Shown here: positions 17,279 to 25,844 of the stretch, piece by piece
How the letters are laid out: each line of letters opens with the position of its first letter
How positions within the stretch are numbered: the stretch's first letter is position 1
Origin: REEB506 sp040381035
GTDB lineage: Bacteria > Pseudomonadota > Alphaproteobacteria > Caulobacterales > Aquidulcibacteraceae
Length of the DNA: 64,000 nt
Assembly: GCA_040381035.1 (NCBI GenBank)
Contig: JBEIHY010000009.1
Span: forward strand, 1 to 64,000
Reading direction: 5' to 3'
Translations under genes and position numbers: made by a program
The notes under the pieces: model-generated
Told to the model about the DNA's origin: nothing
What the model saw: only the letters and a program-made list of their open reading frames with translations
Database searches by the model: none

Positions 17279-18182
17279 CTTCATAGAGCACGGCATAATG
17301 CTCCGACTGGCGCTCCGGCGCGATAGCGCAGCGCACCGCAAGATCCGCGCTGACATAGGCCAGATCAATCGCCAGCCCAAGGAACACCCAGCGGCTTAAA
17401 AATGTGCCGCTGTCGAGGCCGCCGCAGCGCGCCTTGCGCAAGCCGGCATAGCGTCCGCCTTCGCGCAGGATCGGCGACCATGGCGTGGCGTTGAAATCGC
17501 CGACCAGCATCTGCCGGCCTTGGCTTTGCGCGACGAGGCGAAAAGCGGCGTGGAGATGATTGTCGCGATTGGTTTTCATCCAGCGCATCGTTGGCGGATT
17601 GGGATGGAGCGCCGTGACCGTGATCGGCGCGCCGTCCGCCAAGGTGAAATCAAACGACACGATCGCGTCGGGTTCGCCGCCGCCTTCGCGCCAGCGCGGG
17701 GCAGCCGGCGCGCGGGTGAGCGCAATCAGATCGGTCGCTTGGCCAAGCCGGCGATGATGCCGATACGGCATATCCGGAAAATACTGGGCGAGATCGTCAT
17801 CCTGGTCGGGGCGCAGTTCAGAGATCACCACCAGATCAGCGCGGGCCGCTTTGGCCCACAATCCGGTTTCGTAGAGGGCGCCATTGTGCCCGCCGCTATT
17901 GAGCCAGAGCACCTTGAGGTTTGCACTCTGCGCCGGGGCCCGCACCGCCATGGGCGTGGTTGACACCGCCGCAATATTCACGGCCGCGATGATCGCGCCG
18001 GCCGCGGCCAAGCGCGGCGCCCGCAGCAGCAAAAGCAGCCCGCCAAGCAGCAGCGCCAAGGCCGCATAATGGGGCCGGAAATGCACAAACAGCTCCCAGG
18101 GATGGCCAAGCCGCGCGGCAAAACCGGCAAGCGTCAACGCGCCCAAAAACGCCAGACCCAGCAGTCCGAAAGCGCGCCTCAT
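17241..18182 (-). CDS. Membrane-anchored endonuclease/exonuclease/phosphatase-family protein
   Basis: A 313-residue protein with about three N-terminal transmembrane helices (first ~90 residues, e.g. YAALALLLGGLLLLL) and a C-terminal EEP domain. EEP motifs are recognisable: SELRPDQ with the metal Glu, TALHPNPP, VGDFNATPWS, IDLAYVS and SEHYAV, the last replacing the usual SDH. The domain should face the periplasm and act on phosphodiesters, but the substrate is unknown. Its start codon overlaps the trmFO stop (ATGA), so both are read as a pair. Its end overlaps the phytoene-synthase-like gene. Confidence 0.83.
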   Translation of the reverse strand: MRRAFGLLGLAFLGALTLAGFAARLGHPWELFVHFRPHYAALALLLGGLLLLLRAPRLAAAGAIIAAVNIAAVSTTPMAVRAPAQSANLKVLWLNSGGHNGALYETGLWAKAARADLVVISELRPDQDDDLAQYFPDMPYRHHRRLGQATDLIALTRAPAAPRWREGGGEPDAIVSFDFTLADGAPITVTALHPNPPTMRWMKTNRDNHLHAAFRLVAQSQGRQMLVGDFNATPWSPILREGGRYAGLRKARCGGLDSGTFLSRWVFLGLAIDLAYVSADLAVRCAIAPERQSEHYAVLYEVSPMTAARAAPR

Positions 18183-19582
18183 TCGGCGGCGATCTCGGCC
18201 GGCGCGCCGCGCCAGGCGTCCAAATCGGCCAGCGCTCGGCGCGCGAGGGCTTGGCGGCGCGCCCGCCCGCGCGCTTCGCCCTTCAACCGTTTGCCGTCCG
18301 CGCCATGGGATGGTTCCGTGATTGGCGGGAACAGGCCGAAATTGACATTCATCGGCTGAAACGCGCCCCTCTCCCCCGCCACATGGCCGCCGGTGACATG
18401 GTTGAGCAGCGCGCCCATGGCGGTGGTCGGGGGCGGCGGGCAGGGTGCGCCGCCCAGGCGCTCGGCGAGGGCAAAACGCCCAGCCATCAGCCCAATGGCG
18501 GCGCTTTCGACATAGCCTTCACAGCCAGTGATCTGGCCGGCAAAGCGAAGCCGTGGCTGGGCCTTCAGGCGCAAGACGGAGTCAAGCAGGCGGGGGCTAT
18601 CGAGAAACGTATTGCGATGAATGCCGCCGAGGCGCGCAAACACCGCATTCTGCAATCCCGGGATCATCCGGAACACGTCCGCCTGCGCGCCATGCTTCAG
18701 CTTGGTCTGGAACCCGACCATGTTCCACAGCGTGGCAAGCGCATTGTCCTGGCGCAGTTGCACCACGGCGTAGGGCTTTTCCGGGCGGTGCGGATTGGTC
18801 AGCCCAATCGGCTTCATTGGGCCAAAGCGCAGCGTTTCGCGGCCACGCTCGGCCATCACTTCGATGGGCAGGCAGCCTTCAAAATAGGGCGTGTTCTTTT
18901 CCCAATCCTTGAATTCGGTTTTCGGCGCCGCGATCAGGGCATCGAGGAAAGCTTCATACTGGGCCTTGTCCATCGGGCAATTTACATAGGCCGCCTTGTC
19001 GCCGCCGGGGCCTTCCTTGTCGTAGCGCGACTGCATCCAGGCGATGGAGAAATCAATCGAGTCCTTGGTCACGATTGGCGCGATCGCATCGAAGAACGCC
19101 AGCGCGTCCTGGCCGGTCTCGGCGCGGATGGCCTCGGCGAGCGCGGGCGAGGTGAGCGGCCCGGTGGCGATAATGACGCTTGACCATTCGGCCGGCGGCA
19201 GGCCGGCCATCTCTTCGCGCTGGATCGTGATCCGCGGATGATTTTCCAATGCCTGTGTCACGGCGGCGCTGAAGCCGTCGCGATCGACCGCAAGGGCTGC
19301 CCCCGCTGGCACCTGATGGGCGTCGGCGCAGGCCATGATCAGAGAGCCGCAGCGGCGCATCTCGGCATGGATCAGGCCGACGGCGTTGTTCTCCCAATCG
19401 TCGGAGCGAAAGGAATTGGAGCAGACCAGCTCGGCGAGCCCCTCGGTCTTGTGGGCCTCGGTCATCCGCACAGGGCGCATTTCGTGCAGCACGACATCGC
19501 CGCCGGCTTGCGCGATTTGCCAAGCGGCCTCCGAACCGGCGAGACCGGCGCCGATGATATGAATGGGATCAGGATTGCTCAT
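18179..19582 (-). CDS. trmFO: Folate/FAD-dependent tRNA (uracil-54,C5)-methyltransferase TrmFO
   Basis: A 467-residue flavoenzyme that makes ribothymidine at tRNA position 54 using methylenetetrahydrofolate. The FAD-binding N-terminus reads IHIIGAGLAGSEAAWQIA. Family landmarks include LVCSNSFRSDDWENNAVGL, YVNCPMDKAQYE, FEGCLPIEVMAERG and QITGCEGYVESAAIGL. The ATG at 19582 gives MSNPDP; an earlier ATG at 19594 is possible. It is the first gene of a two-gene leftward unit with the EEP protein and diverges from the TonB-C protein. Confidence 0.96.
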   Translation of the reverse strand: MSNPDPIHIIGAGLAGSEAAWQIAQAGGDVVLHEMRPVRMTEAHKTEGLAELVCSNSFRSDDWENNAVGLIHAEMRRCGSLIMACADAHQVPAGAALAVDRDGFSAAVTQALENHPRITIQREEMAGLPPAEWSSVIIATGPLTSPALAEAIRAETGQDALAFFDAIAPIVTKDSIDFSIAWMQSRYDKEGPGGDKAAYVNCPMDKAQYEAFLDALIAAPKTEFKDWEKNTPYFEGCLPIEVMAERGRETLRFGPMKPIGLTNPHRPEKPYAVVQLRQDNALATLWNMVGFQTKLKHGAQADVFRMIPGLQNAVFARLGGIHRNTFLDSPRLLDSVLRLKAQPRLRFAGQITGCEGYVESAAIGLMAGRFALAERLGGAPCPPPPTTAMGALLNHVTGGHVAGERGAFQPMNVNFGLFPPITEPSHGADGKRLKGEARGRARRQALARRALADLDAWRGAPAEIAAE

Positions 19583-19630
19583 AAGCGGTGTCATGTGGGA
19601 AATATGGCGGCGTGGCAATTGGGGGTGATG

Positions 19631-20728
19631 ATGCGTTTCACTTGGCTCCTGGTGGTGATGCTGGCGGCAGTCTTTGGGGCCAGCGCTGAACCCGCGCCGC
19701 ACGTGGTTAAGTTCAAAGCGTTTCAGGCGGCCTATGCCGCAGGCGATGTAGATGGCGCTGACGCTGCCGGCTCGGAGGCCTTGCAACTGGCTGAGGCCAA
19801 TGGCGCGCGGCCGGCAATTGTGCAGGTTCTGGCGGTCAACCTTGCCGGATTGCGCCTGAGCCAGGATCGCCCGGACGCCGCCGCTCCCTTGGTGCGGGCA
19901 AAAGCCTTGGCGGCGGCCGGTGAGGGTGCGATTTCGGCCACGACATTGGCCTTGCTGGACGCCTGGGCCGGCTTGGAGCCGACCAAGATGGCGAGCCGCC
20001 GGCGGCTGCACGACGCCATCGCGGCTGGCGGCGATGTTGAAATCGGCTGGCGCTGGAAAGCGGCCCGGAGATTGTCCGCGGCTGCTTTGCAGGTCGATGA
20101 TTGGCCGATGCAAATCAAAGCCGCGGACCTGGCGTTGAGCGCGATAGAAGGCGCTGAAACTGCACCCGATATCGCCCGTGGCCGGATTTTGACCGAACGT
20201 GCGGCGGCCCGCTTGCTCAACAGCGATCAACGCGAGGCGGAGTTACGGGCAGCTTTGGCCGATAGCCGCGAAGCGGCTCGTCTGCTCGAACCGCTCCATA
20301 TTCCGGGACATGAAGGCCAGATCACCGATGGCGTGCGCTTGTTTAGCGACGCAAGGGCGTGGAGCGAGGCAATCCGGGCGCTGAGTCTGTCAAATGGGTT
20401 TCAAGTCCCCAAAGAAAAGGAAACCGAAGAGACGGCCTCAGACAAGGCGATGAACTATTGCGAATATGAGCGGCTTAACCCGCCGATCAAGTACCCCACC
20501 GGAGCCGTAATGCGGGGCTTTGCCGGAGCGGTTACAGCATTGGTTTTCATTACGCCTGAAGGCAAAACCAGTGAGGTGAAGATCCGCTCGGAAGTGCCGA
20601 CGAAACTTTTCACCGATGCGGTCAAGGCTGGTCTGAGCGGCGTTCCCATGAAGCTGAAGCCAGACCAGCAGGCCGACTGGCGCCGCAGCTATTGGCACTA
20701 TCTCACGGTAGCGTTCATGCTGAAGTAA
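19631..20728 (+). CDS. Secreted TPR-like protein with TonB C-terminal-type domain
   Basis: A 365-residue exported protein. The N-terminus MRFTWLLVVMLAAVFGASA is a signal peptide. The next ~240 residues are Ala-rich amphipathic helices resembling TPR repeats (e.g. FKAFQAAYAAGDVDGADA). The last ~85 residues look like a TonB C-terminal domain: PPIKYPTGAVMRGFAGAVT, FITPEGKTSEVKI and FTDAVKAGLSG. No transmembrane anchor or Pro-rich TonB linker is present, so it is not a conventional energy transducer. A GGGGGTG ribosome site at 19621-19627 supports ATG 19631, although ATG 19628 is adjacent. It diverges from trmFO. Function unknown. Confidence 0.75.
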   Translation: MRFTWLLVVMLAAVFGASAEPAPHVVKFKAFQAAYAAGDVDGADAAGSEALQLAEANGARPAIVQVLAVNLAGLRLSQDRPDAAAPLVRAKALAAAGEGAISATTLALLDAWAGLEPTKMASRRRLHDAIAAGGDVEIGWRWKAARRLSAAALQVDDWPMQIKAADLALSAIEGAETAPDIARGRILTERAAARLLNSDQREAELRAALADSREAARLLEPLHIPGHEGQITDGVRLFSDARAWSEAIRALSLSNGFQVPKEKETEETASDKAMNYCEYERLNPPIKYPTGAVMRGFAGAVTALVFITPEGKTSEVKIRSEVPTKLFTDAVKAGLSGVPMKLKPDQQADWRRSYWHYLTVAFMLK

Positions 20729-20807
20729 GCAGCTCAAAGATCCCGACGGATCGTTTCGCACAGCGTTATTGCCGTAACGTTGCGAAAAGGCATGCTATTT
20801 GGGCCGA

Positions 20808-20829
20808 GCCGAACGCGGAAGCGTTTGGC
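20808..20829. terminator. Stem-loop between convergent genes, possible terminator
   Basis: GCCGAACGC pairs with GCGTTTGGC (one G-T pair) around a GGAA tetraloop. The flanking GGGCC and GCCC could extend the stem. It lies between the TonB-C gene stop (20728) and the ssb stop (20846 on the other strand). No U-tract follows on either strand, so termination is inferred from position. Confidence 0.45.
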
Positions 20830-20845
20830 CCGACCCAGCGGGACC

Positions 20846-21346
20846 TCAGAACGGGATTTCGTCGTCCAGATCTTGGCTGAAGCTCTCCTTCGGGCCATCG
20901 CCGCCGATGCGCTTTTTCGGCGCGCCGCCAAAGCTCGGCCCGTCATCCATGCCGCCGCCGTCAAAGCTGTCGCCGCCACGGCCTTCGCCGCCGGCGCGGC
21001 CCTCGAGCATGGTCAGCTCGCCGCGATATTTTTGCAGAACGACTTCGGTGGAATACTTCTCGGCGCCCGACTGGTCCTGCCATTTGCGGGTTTGTAGCTG
21101 GCCCTCGAGATAGACCTTGGAGCCCTTGCGCAGATATTGCTCGGCGACCTTGGCGAGCGCTTCGTTGTAGATCACGACGCTGTGCCATTCAGTCTTTTCG
21201 CGCCGTTCGCCGGTGGCCTTGTCGCGCCAGTTTTCGCTCGTGGCGATGCGCAGATTGACCACCGAGTCGCCGGAATTGAGGCGGCGCACCTCCGGATCGC
21301 GACCCAGATTGCCGACCAGGATCACTTTGTTCACGCTGCCTGCCAT
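20846..21346 (-). CDS. ssb: Single-stranded DNA-binding protein Ssb
   Basis: A 166-residue SSB that coats single-stranded DNA during replication and repair. The OB-fold N-terminus reads GSVNKVILVGNLGRDPEVR, followed by RDKATGERREKTEWHSVV and KVYLEGQLQTRKW. A Gly/Asp-rich linker leads to the acidic tip DDEIPF that docks partner proteins. RarA, RecO and UvrA, which act in related pathways, lie in the same window. An SOS-type LexA box lies 84 bases upstream of the start. Confidence 0.97.
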   Translation of the reverse strand: MAGSVNKVILVGNLGRDPEVRRLNSGDSVVNLRIATSENWRDKATGERREKTEWHSVVIYNEALAKVAEQYLRKGSKVYLEGQLQTRKWQDQSGAEKYSTEVVLQKYRGELTMLEGRAGGEGRGGDSFDGGGMDDGPSFGGAPKKRIGGDGPKESFSQDLDDEIPF

Positions 21347-21429
21347 GGCTTTGTCTCCATTCCAGCCCGGCGGCGGCTGATCCGCCCCGGGCGACGCTTG
21401 TTTGCCCAGTTCTATTTCGGTGCGAATAT

Positions 21430-21457
21430 GTTCTTATTATGTTCGCTCCAAAGTCAA
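21430..21457 (-). promoter_or_regulatory. ssb promoter region with alphaproteobacterial LexA (SOS) box
   Basis: The sequence GTTC-TTATTAT-GTTC at 21430-21444 matches the direct-repeat LexA operator GTTC-N7-GTTC known from Alphaproteobacteria. A TTGAC -35-like hexamer core lies at 21453-21457 reading leftwards towards ssb. The box therefore sits within the -35/-10 region, where LexA binding would block RNA polymerase. This predicts DNA-damage induction of ssb. The uvrA gene lies further right on the other strand and has no such box in the bases I checked upstream of it. Confidence 0.75.
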
Positions 21458-21553
21458 GCCGACTCACAGGCGACTAGGGTTAACGCCGCCCGCCGCGATC
21501 ACGCAAGCCGGCAGGGTCGAGCAATGGCGTTATCCAAAACAATGGCCAGAGCG

Positions 21554-22453
21554 TTATTGGATGTGGGCGATGTGCCGGTTCATCCAGGCGGGGTCGTTGG
21601 CCGCATCGTGGCCAGGCCCGCCGGTAATCGGGCTCGACACATCAATCACGCCGCCAAGGCCATCGAGGCCAAACAGATCGAGCGACAGGATCGGCCCGTT
21701 GGGATTGGGATCGGCCTGGGGTGCACCTTGCGGGGCCGTGCCGATCAAGCCGGCCCAATCCACGGCCGGCGGGGGCGGCGCATCCGGCCCGTTGGTCGGC
21801 AAGAAATCGGGGCTGTTGGAGAAGAAGGTCAGATGCTCCAGCGGCAGGTCCGGCAGGACGCGGCCGGGCTCGCCGCTCGGGGCGGCGGCGCCCGGATCGT
21901 CGCCCGTGCGCACCAGGTCCGGCAGCCAAACGATGTCTGGCCAATCATCACCGCTGCCCAGCAAGGGCGATGCGCCCTGGCGGTCGTCGGCGGTATCGCC
22001 GCTGCGGACCAGATCGCGGAACGAGGTGGGCAGGAAGCCGTCATCGCCGCTGGTCAGGCCGTTTGGGGCGGCGGGGCTGGCAGCGCTGGCCGCGCCAATC
22101 GGCAGGCTCGCCGCCATGTCGTCGGCGCTGAAAGCGGATGAAACGTCGGCGCCTTGGGTGATCAGATGCTCCAGCGAGCCTTGGACGCCCGTTGTGAACT
22201 TAGCCGTCGCCGTGTCGGGCAGTTGAAACTCGGTTACCTGATCTTCGCCCGACACAATCACCGACATGAATTGGCCAAAGAACCGGCCGGCAAAGGGGGC
22301 GGGGTTGGTCGGCGCGACGACTTCCGGTTGCGGCTGGGCGCTTTGCGCCCAGGGCTGGGCGAAACTGGACAGAGGGCTTTCGAACGACGTCCATGCTTCG
22401 CTGCGATGGAACCCGAAGCGCGGCGTGAACTCGGTTTCACTGAAGCTGAACAT
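21554..22453 (-). CDS. Unrecognised Asp/Pro/Gly-rich protein
   Basis: A 299-residue predicted protein I do not recognise. It starts MFSFSETEFTPRFGFHRSEA, has no signal peptide or membrane helix, and is rich in Asp, Pro, Gly and Ala. Two imperfect internal repeats are visible: GDDGFLPTSFRDLVRSGD and GDDWPDIVWLPDLVRTGD. The C-terminus ends WMNRHIAHIQ. The composition suggests a disordered or secreted surface protein, perhaps exported by a non-classical route, but that is a guess. The opposite strand is also open over much of this span with poorer peptide composition, so the minus reading is preferred. The Shine-Dalgarno is weak. Confidence 0.5.
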   Translation of the reverse strand: MFSFSETEFTPRFGFHRSEAWTSFESPLSSFAQPWAQSAQPQPEVVAPTNPAPFAGRFFGQFMSVIVSGEDQVTEFQLPDTATAKFTTGVQGSLEHLITQGADVSSAFSADDMAASLPIGAASAASPAAPNGLTSGDDGFLPTSFRDLVRSGDTADDRQGASPLLGSGDDWPDIVWLPDLVRTGDDPGAAAPSGEPGRVLPDLPLEHLTFFSNSPDFLPTNGPDAPPPPAVDWAGLIGTAPQGAPQADPNPNGPILSLDLFGLDGLGGVIDVSSPITGGPGHDAANDPAWMNRHIAHIQ

Positions 22454-22668
22454 CGCCGATGCGTCCCAGGTCTTCGCGCCTCAAGGCGGGCGCGGGGCAA
22501 CACTTGTCGCCCATGACACCAGACAGCGGTTGACGAAGCGTGAACGGCTCAGGCGGGCCGCTTCACACTTGGCCGGGGCGTGCTTTGGCCCTATGTCTGG
22601 CCAGAACGTTCGGCGCGGGCGGGTATGCGGCGCTGGACGCAGAACGCAACCCTTGCGGGCGAGAACCA

Positions 22669-25593
22669 ATGTCCGATCCGAAAGTCATTCGCGTGCAAGG
22701 CGCGCGCGAACACAATTTGAAAAACATCACGGTCGAGATTCCGCGCGGCCAGCTGGTCGTACTGACGGGCTTGTCGGGCTCGGGCAAATCGTCTTTGGCG
22801 TTCGACACGATCTATGCCGAGGGCCAGCGCCGTTATGTGGAATCGCTGTCGGCCTATGCGCGTCAGTTTCTGGAGCTGATGCAGAAACCAGACGTCGACG
22901 CCATTGAAGGCCTGTCGCCAGCGATCTCGATTGAGCAGAAAACCACTTCGCGCAATCCGCGCTCCACCGTCGGCACGGTCACCGAAATCTACGATTACAT
23001 GCGCCTGCTGTGGGCGCGCGTCGGGGTTCCCTATTCCCCAGCCACCGGCAAGCCGATCGAGGCGATGCAGGTAAGCCAGATGGTCGATCAGATCATGGCG
23101 CTGCCGGAGGGTACGCGGCTATTCCTGCTCGCGCCGGTCGTGCGCGACCGCAAGGGCGAATACAAAAAGGAATTCGCCGAGTGGCTGAAACGCGGCTACC
23201 AGCGCGTCAAGGTCGATGGCGAGTATTTTCAGCTTGAGGAGCCGCCGACGCTCGACAAGAAGCTGAAGCACACGATCGATGTGGTGGTCGATCGCATCGT
23301 GGTGAAAGCCGGCGTTGAGCCGCGCTTGGCCGACAGTTTTGAGCAGGCCCTAAAGCTCGCCGACAATATTGCGGTCGCCGAATATGCCGACGCCAAGGGC
23401 GAAGAAGGCGACGGCCCGCGGATCATGTTTTCCGCCAAGTTTGCCTGCCCGGTTTCCGGCTTCACGATCCCAGAGATCGAGCCGCGGTTGTTCAGCTTCA
23501 ACAATCCCGCCGGCGCGTGCCCGGCCTGCGATGGCCTGGGCGAACAATTGGAGTTTGATCCCGATCTGGTTGTGCCGGACAAAGACAAATCCCTGCAGGA
23601 AGGCGCGGTGGCGCCCTGGGCGCGCGGGCCGTCGCCGCTCTACACCCAAACCTTGATGGCAATCGCGAAACATTTCGGCGTGTCGATGCAAAAGCCGTGG
23701 CGCACGCTCAAGCCAGAAGCGCAGAAGGCCATTTTGAACGGCACGAAAGACCCGATCAAATTCGTCTATGATGACGGCCTGCGCCGCTATGAGACGACGA
23801 AGCCGTTTGAAGGCGTGGTGCCCAATCTCGATCGCCGCTGGAAGGAAACGGACTCGGCCTGGGTGCGCGAGGAGCTGGCCCGCTACCAGTCCGCCGCCCC
23901 ATGCCCGACCTGCAAAGGTAAGCGCCTGAAACCTGAAGCGCTCGCCGTGCGCGTTGGAGCCAAAGACATCGCCGAAGCCTCGACCTATTCGATCCGTGAA
24001 GCGCGCGATTGGTTTTCTAGCCTCGACAAGGGCTTTAAAAAGAAGGAGCGCGAAATCGCCGCGCGCATCCTGAAAGAGATCAATGACCGGCTGCGCTTCC
24101 TGTGTGATGTCGGACTGGAATATCTGTCGCTTGGGCGCGCGTCCGGCACATTGAGCGGCGGGGAAAGCCAACGCATTCGGTTGGCGTCGCAAATCGGTTC
24201 GGGCCTGACCGGCGTGCTCTATGTGCTCGATGAGCCCTCCATCGGCCTGCATCAACGCGACAATACCCGGCTCCTGGAAACGCTGAAGCGGCTGCGCGAT
24301 CTTGGCAACACGGTGATCGTGGTCGAGCATGACGAGGAGGCGATCCTCACCGCCGATCATGTGATTGATATGGGCCCGGCGGCGGGCGTGCATGGCGGCC
24401 AGATCATCGCCCAGGGCACGCCGCAACAGGTGGTCGACAATCCCGCCAGCATCACCGGCGCCTATCTGTCCGGCCGGCGCGAAATCGCCATTCCCAATCG
24501 CCGCCGCCTGACCAAAGGTAAGACGCTGAAGCTTATCGGGGCCACCGGCAATAATCTGAAAAACGTCACCGCCGAAATCCCGATCGGTTCGTTCACTTGC
24601 GTGACCGGCGTCTCGGGCGGGGGCAAATCAACGCTCATCATCGAAACGCTCTACAAGGCCGCGGCGCGGCGTTTGAATGGTGCGGGCGAAGCGACTGCGC
24701 CGTATCAATCGATCGAGGGATTGGAGCATTTCGACAAGGTGATCGACATCGATCAAAGCCCGATCGGGCGCACGCCGCGCTCCAATCCGGCCACCTATAC
24801 CGGCGCCTTCACTCCGATCCGCGATTGGTATGCGGGCCTTCCCGAAGCCCAAGCGCGCGGCTATGGCCCCGGCCGGTTTTCGTTCAATGTCAAAGGCGGG
24901 CGCTGCGAGGCCTGCCAGGGCGACGGCGTGATCAAGATCGAAATGCACTTCCTGCCGGACGTCTACGTCACCTGCGATCAGTGCAAGGGCAAGCGCTATA
25001 ATCGCGAAACGCTGGAGGTCATGTTCAAAGGCAAGTCGATCGCTGATGTGCTCGACATGACGGTGGAAGAAGCCGCCACCCTCTTTCAGGCCGTGCCCTC
25101 CATCCGCGACAAGATGGAAACGCTGGCGCGCGTCGGCCTCGATTATATCAAGGTCGGCCAGCAGGCAACGACGCTCTCCGGCGGTGAAGCGCAGCGTGTG
25201 AAGCTGTCGAAGGAACTGTCGAAACGCGCCACTGGGCGCACGCTCTATATTCTCGATGAGCCGACCACTGGCCTGCATTTTGAGGACACCAAACGGCTGC
25301 TCGATGTGCTCCACGAACTGGTCGATAACGGCAACACCGTGGTGGTGATCGAACACAATCTCGATGTGATCAAAACCGCCGACTGGCTGCTCGATCTCGG
25401 CCCCGAAGGCGGTGATGGCGGCGGCAGGATCGTCGCCGAAGGCGCGCCCGAGCAAGTGGCGAAGGTGAAGGAAAGTTGGACCGGCAAATATCTCGCCGAA
25501 ACCCTCAAGCGCCAAGGCGAGCGCCGCGCCGCTTTGGCTGTACCCGCGCCGCCGGTGGCAAAGAAGCCGACCAAAAAGCGTGCATCGGGGTAG
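22669..25593 (+). CDS. uvrA: Excinuclease ABC subunit A (UvrA)
   Basis: A 974-residue DNA-damage sensor of nucleotide excision repair with two ABC ATPase modules. The first Walker A is GLSGSGKSS (Lys40) and the second is GVSGGGKST. Signature motifs LSGGESQRIRLA and LSGGEAQRVKL are present. Zinc-binding Cys pairs appear in CPACDGLG and in CEACQGDG with CDQCKGKR. ATG 22669 begins the conserved VIRVQGAREHNLKNI. The gene stands alone, with a strong hairpin 17 bases past its stop. Confidence 0.97.
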   Translation: MSDPKVIRVQGAREHNLKNITVEIPRGQLVVLTGLSGSGKSSLAFDTIYAEGQRRYVESLSAYARQFLELMQKPDVDAIEGLSPAISIEQKTTSRNPRSTVGTVTEIYDYMRLLWARVGVPYSPATGKPIEAMQVSQMVDQIMALPEGTRLFLLAPVVRDRKGEYKKEFAEWLKRGYQRVKVDGEYFQLEEPPTLDKKLKHTIDVVVDRIVVKAGVEPRLADSFEQALKLADNIAVAEYADAKGEEGDGPRIMFSAKFACPVSGFTIPEIEPRLFSFNNPAGACPACDGLGEQLEFDPDLVVPDKDKSLQEGAVAPWARGPSPLYTQTLMAIAKHFGVSMQKPWRTLKPEAQKAILNGTKDPIKFVYDDGLRRYETTKPFEGVVPNLDRRWKETDSAWVREELARYQSAAPCPTCKGKRLKPEALAVRVGAKDIAEASTYSIREARDWFSSLDKGFKKKEREIAARILKEINDRLRFLCDVGLEYLSLGRASGTLSGGESQRIRLASQIGSGLTGVLYVLDEPSIGLHQRDNTRLLETLKRLRDLGNTVIVVEHDEEAILTADHVIDMGPAAGVHGGQIIAQGTPQQVVDNPASITGAYLSGRREIAIPNRRRLTKGKTLKLIGATGNNLKNVTAEIPIGSFTCVTGVSGGGKSTLIIETLYKAAARRLNGAGEATAPYQSIEGLEHFDKVIDIDQSPIGRTPRSNPATYTGAFTPIRDWYAGLPEAQARGYGPGRFSFNVKGGRCEACQGDGVIKIEMHFLPDVYVTCDQCKGKRYNRETLEVMFKGKSIADVLDMTVEEAATLFQAVPSIRDKMETLARVGLDYIKVGQQATTLSGGEAQRVKLSKELSKRATGRTLYILDEPTTGLHFEDTKRLLDVLHELVDNGNTVVVIEHNLDVIKTADWLLDLGPEGGDGGGRIVAEGAPEQVAKVKESWTGKYLAETLKRQGERRAALAVPAPPVAKKPTKKRASG

Positions 25594-25609
25594 CGGCGGC
25601 AGTGAAATG

Positions 25610-25634
25610 GCGGATAAGCGCTGTGCTTATCCGC
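25610..25634 (+). terminator. Perfect 10-bp hairpin after uvrA, probable terminator
   Basis: GCGGATAAGC (25610-25619) and GCTTATCCGC (25625-25634) are exact reverse complements around the 5-base loop GCTGT. The following bases GCCTTT give only a short T-tract. The position 17 bases after the uvrA stop makes a transcription terminator the simplest reading. No gene occupies 25594-25802. Confidence 0.7.
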
Positions 25635-25844
25635 GCCTTTGCATCTGGCAAAGCCAGCTCTCGCTTGGCGCCGGCGCGCAGAGGTCAAGATAACGATTTG
25701 CGCGCCTTTTTGGCGGGATCGCGGATCGGTTCTTGCAAAAGTTATTCCTGCGCGTCGACGACATCTATCCGACCGGGTTCTTCGCGCTTTCCCACTTCGC
25801 TGATGGCGTGGCGCGATCTTCCTTTTGCCCCTGCCATTGCCCCA

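Noticed and set aside
21402..22226. Plus-strand gene opposite the 299-residue protein
   Set aside because: The peptide is Ser/Pro/Arg-rich with the composition of an antisense frame, begins inside the ssb promoter region, and has no ribosome site.
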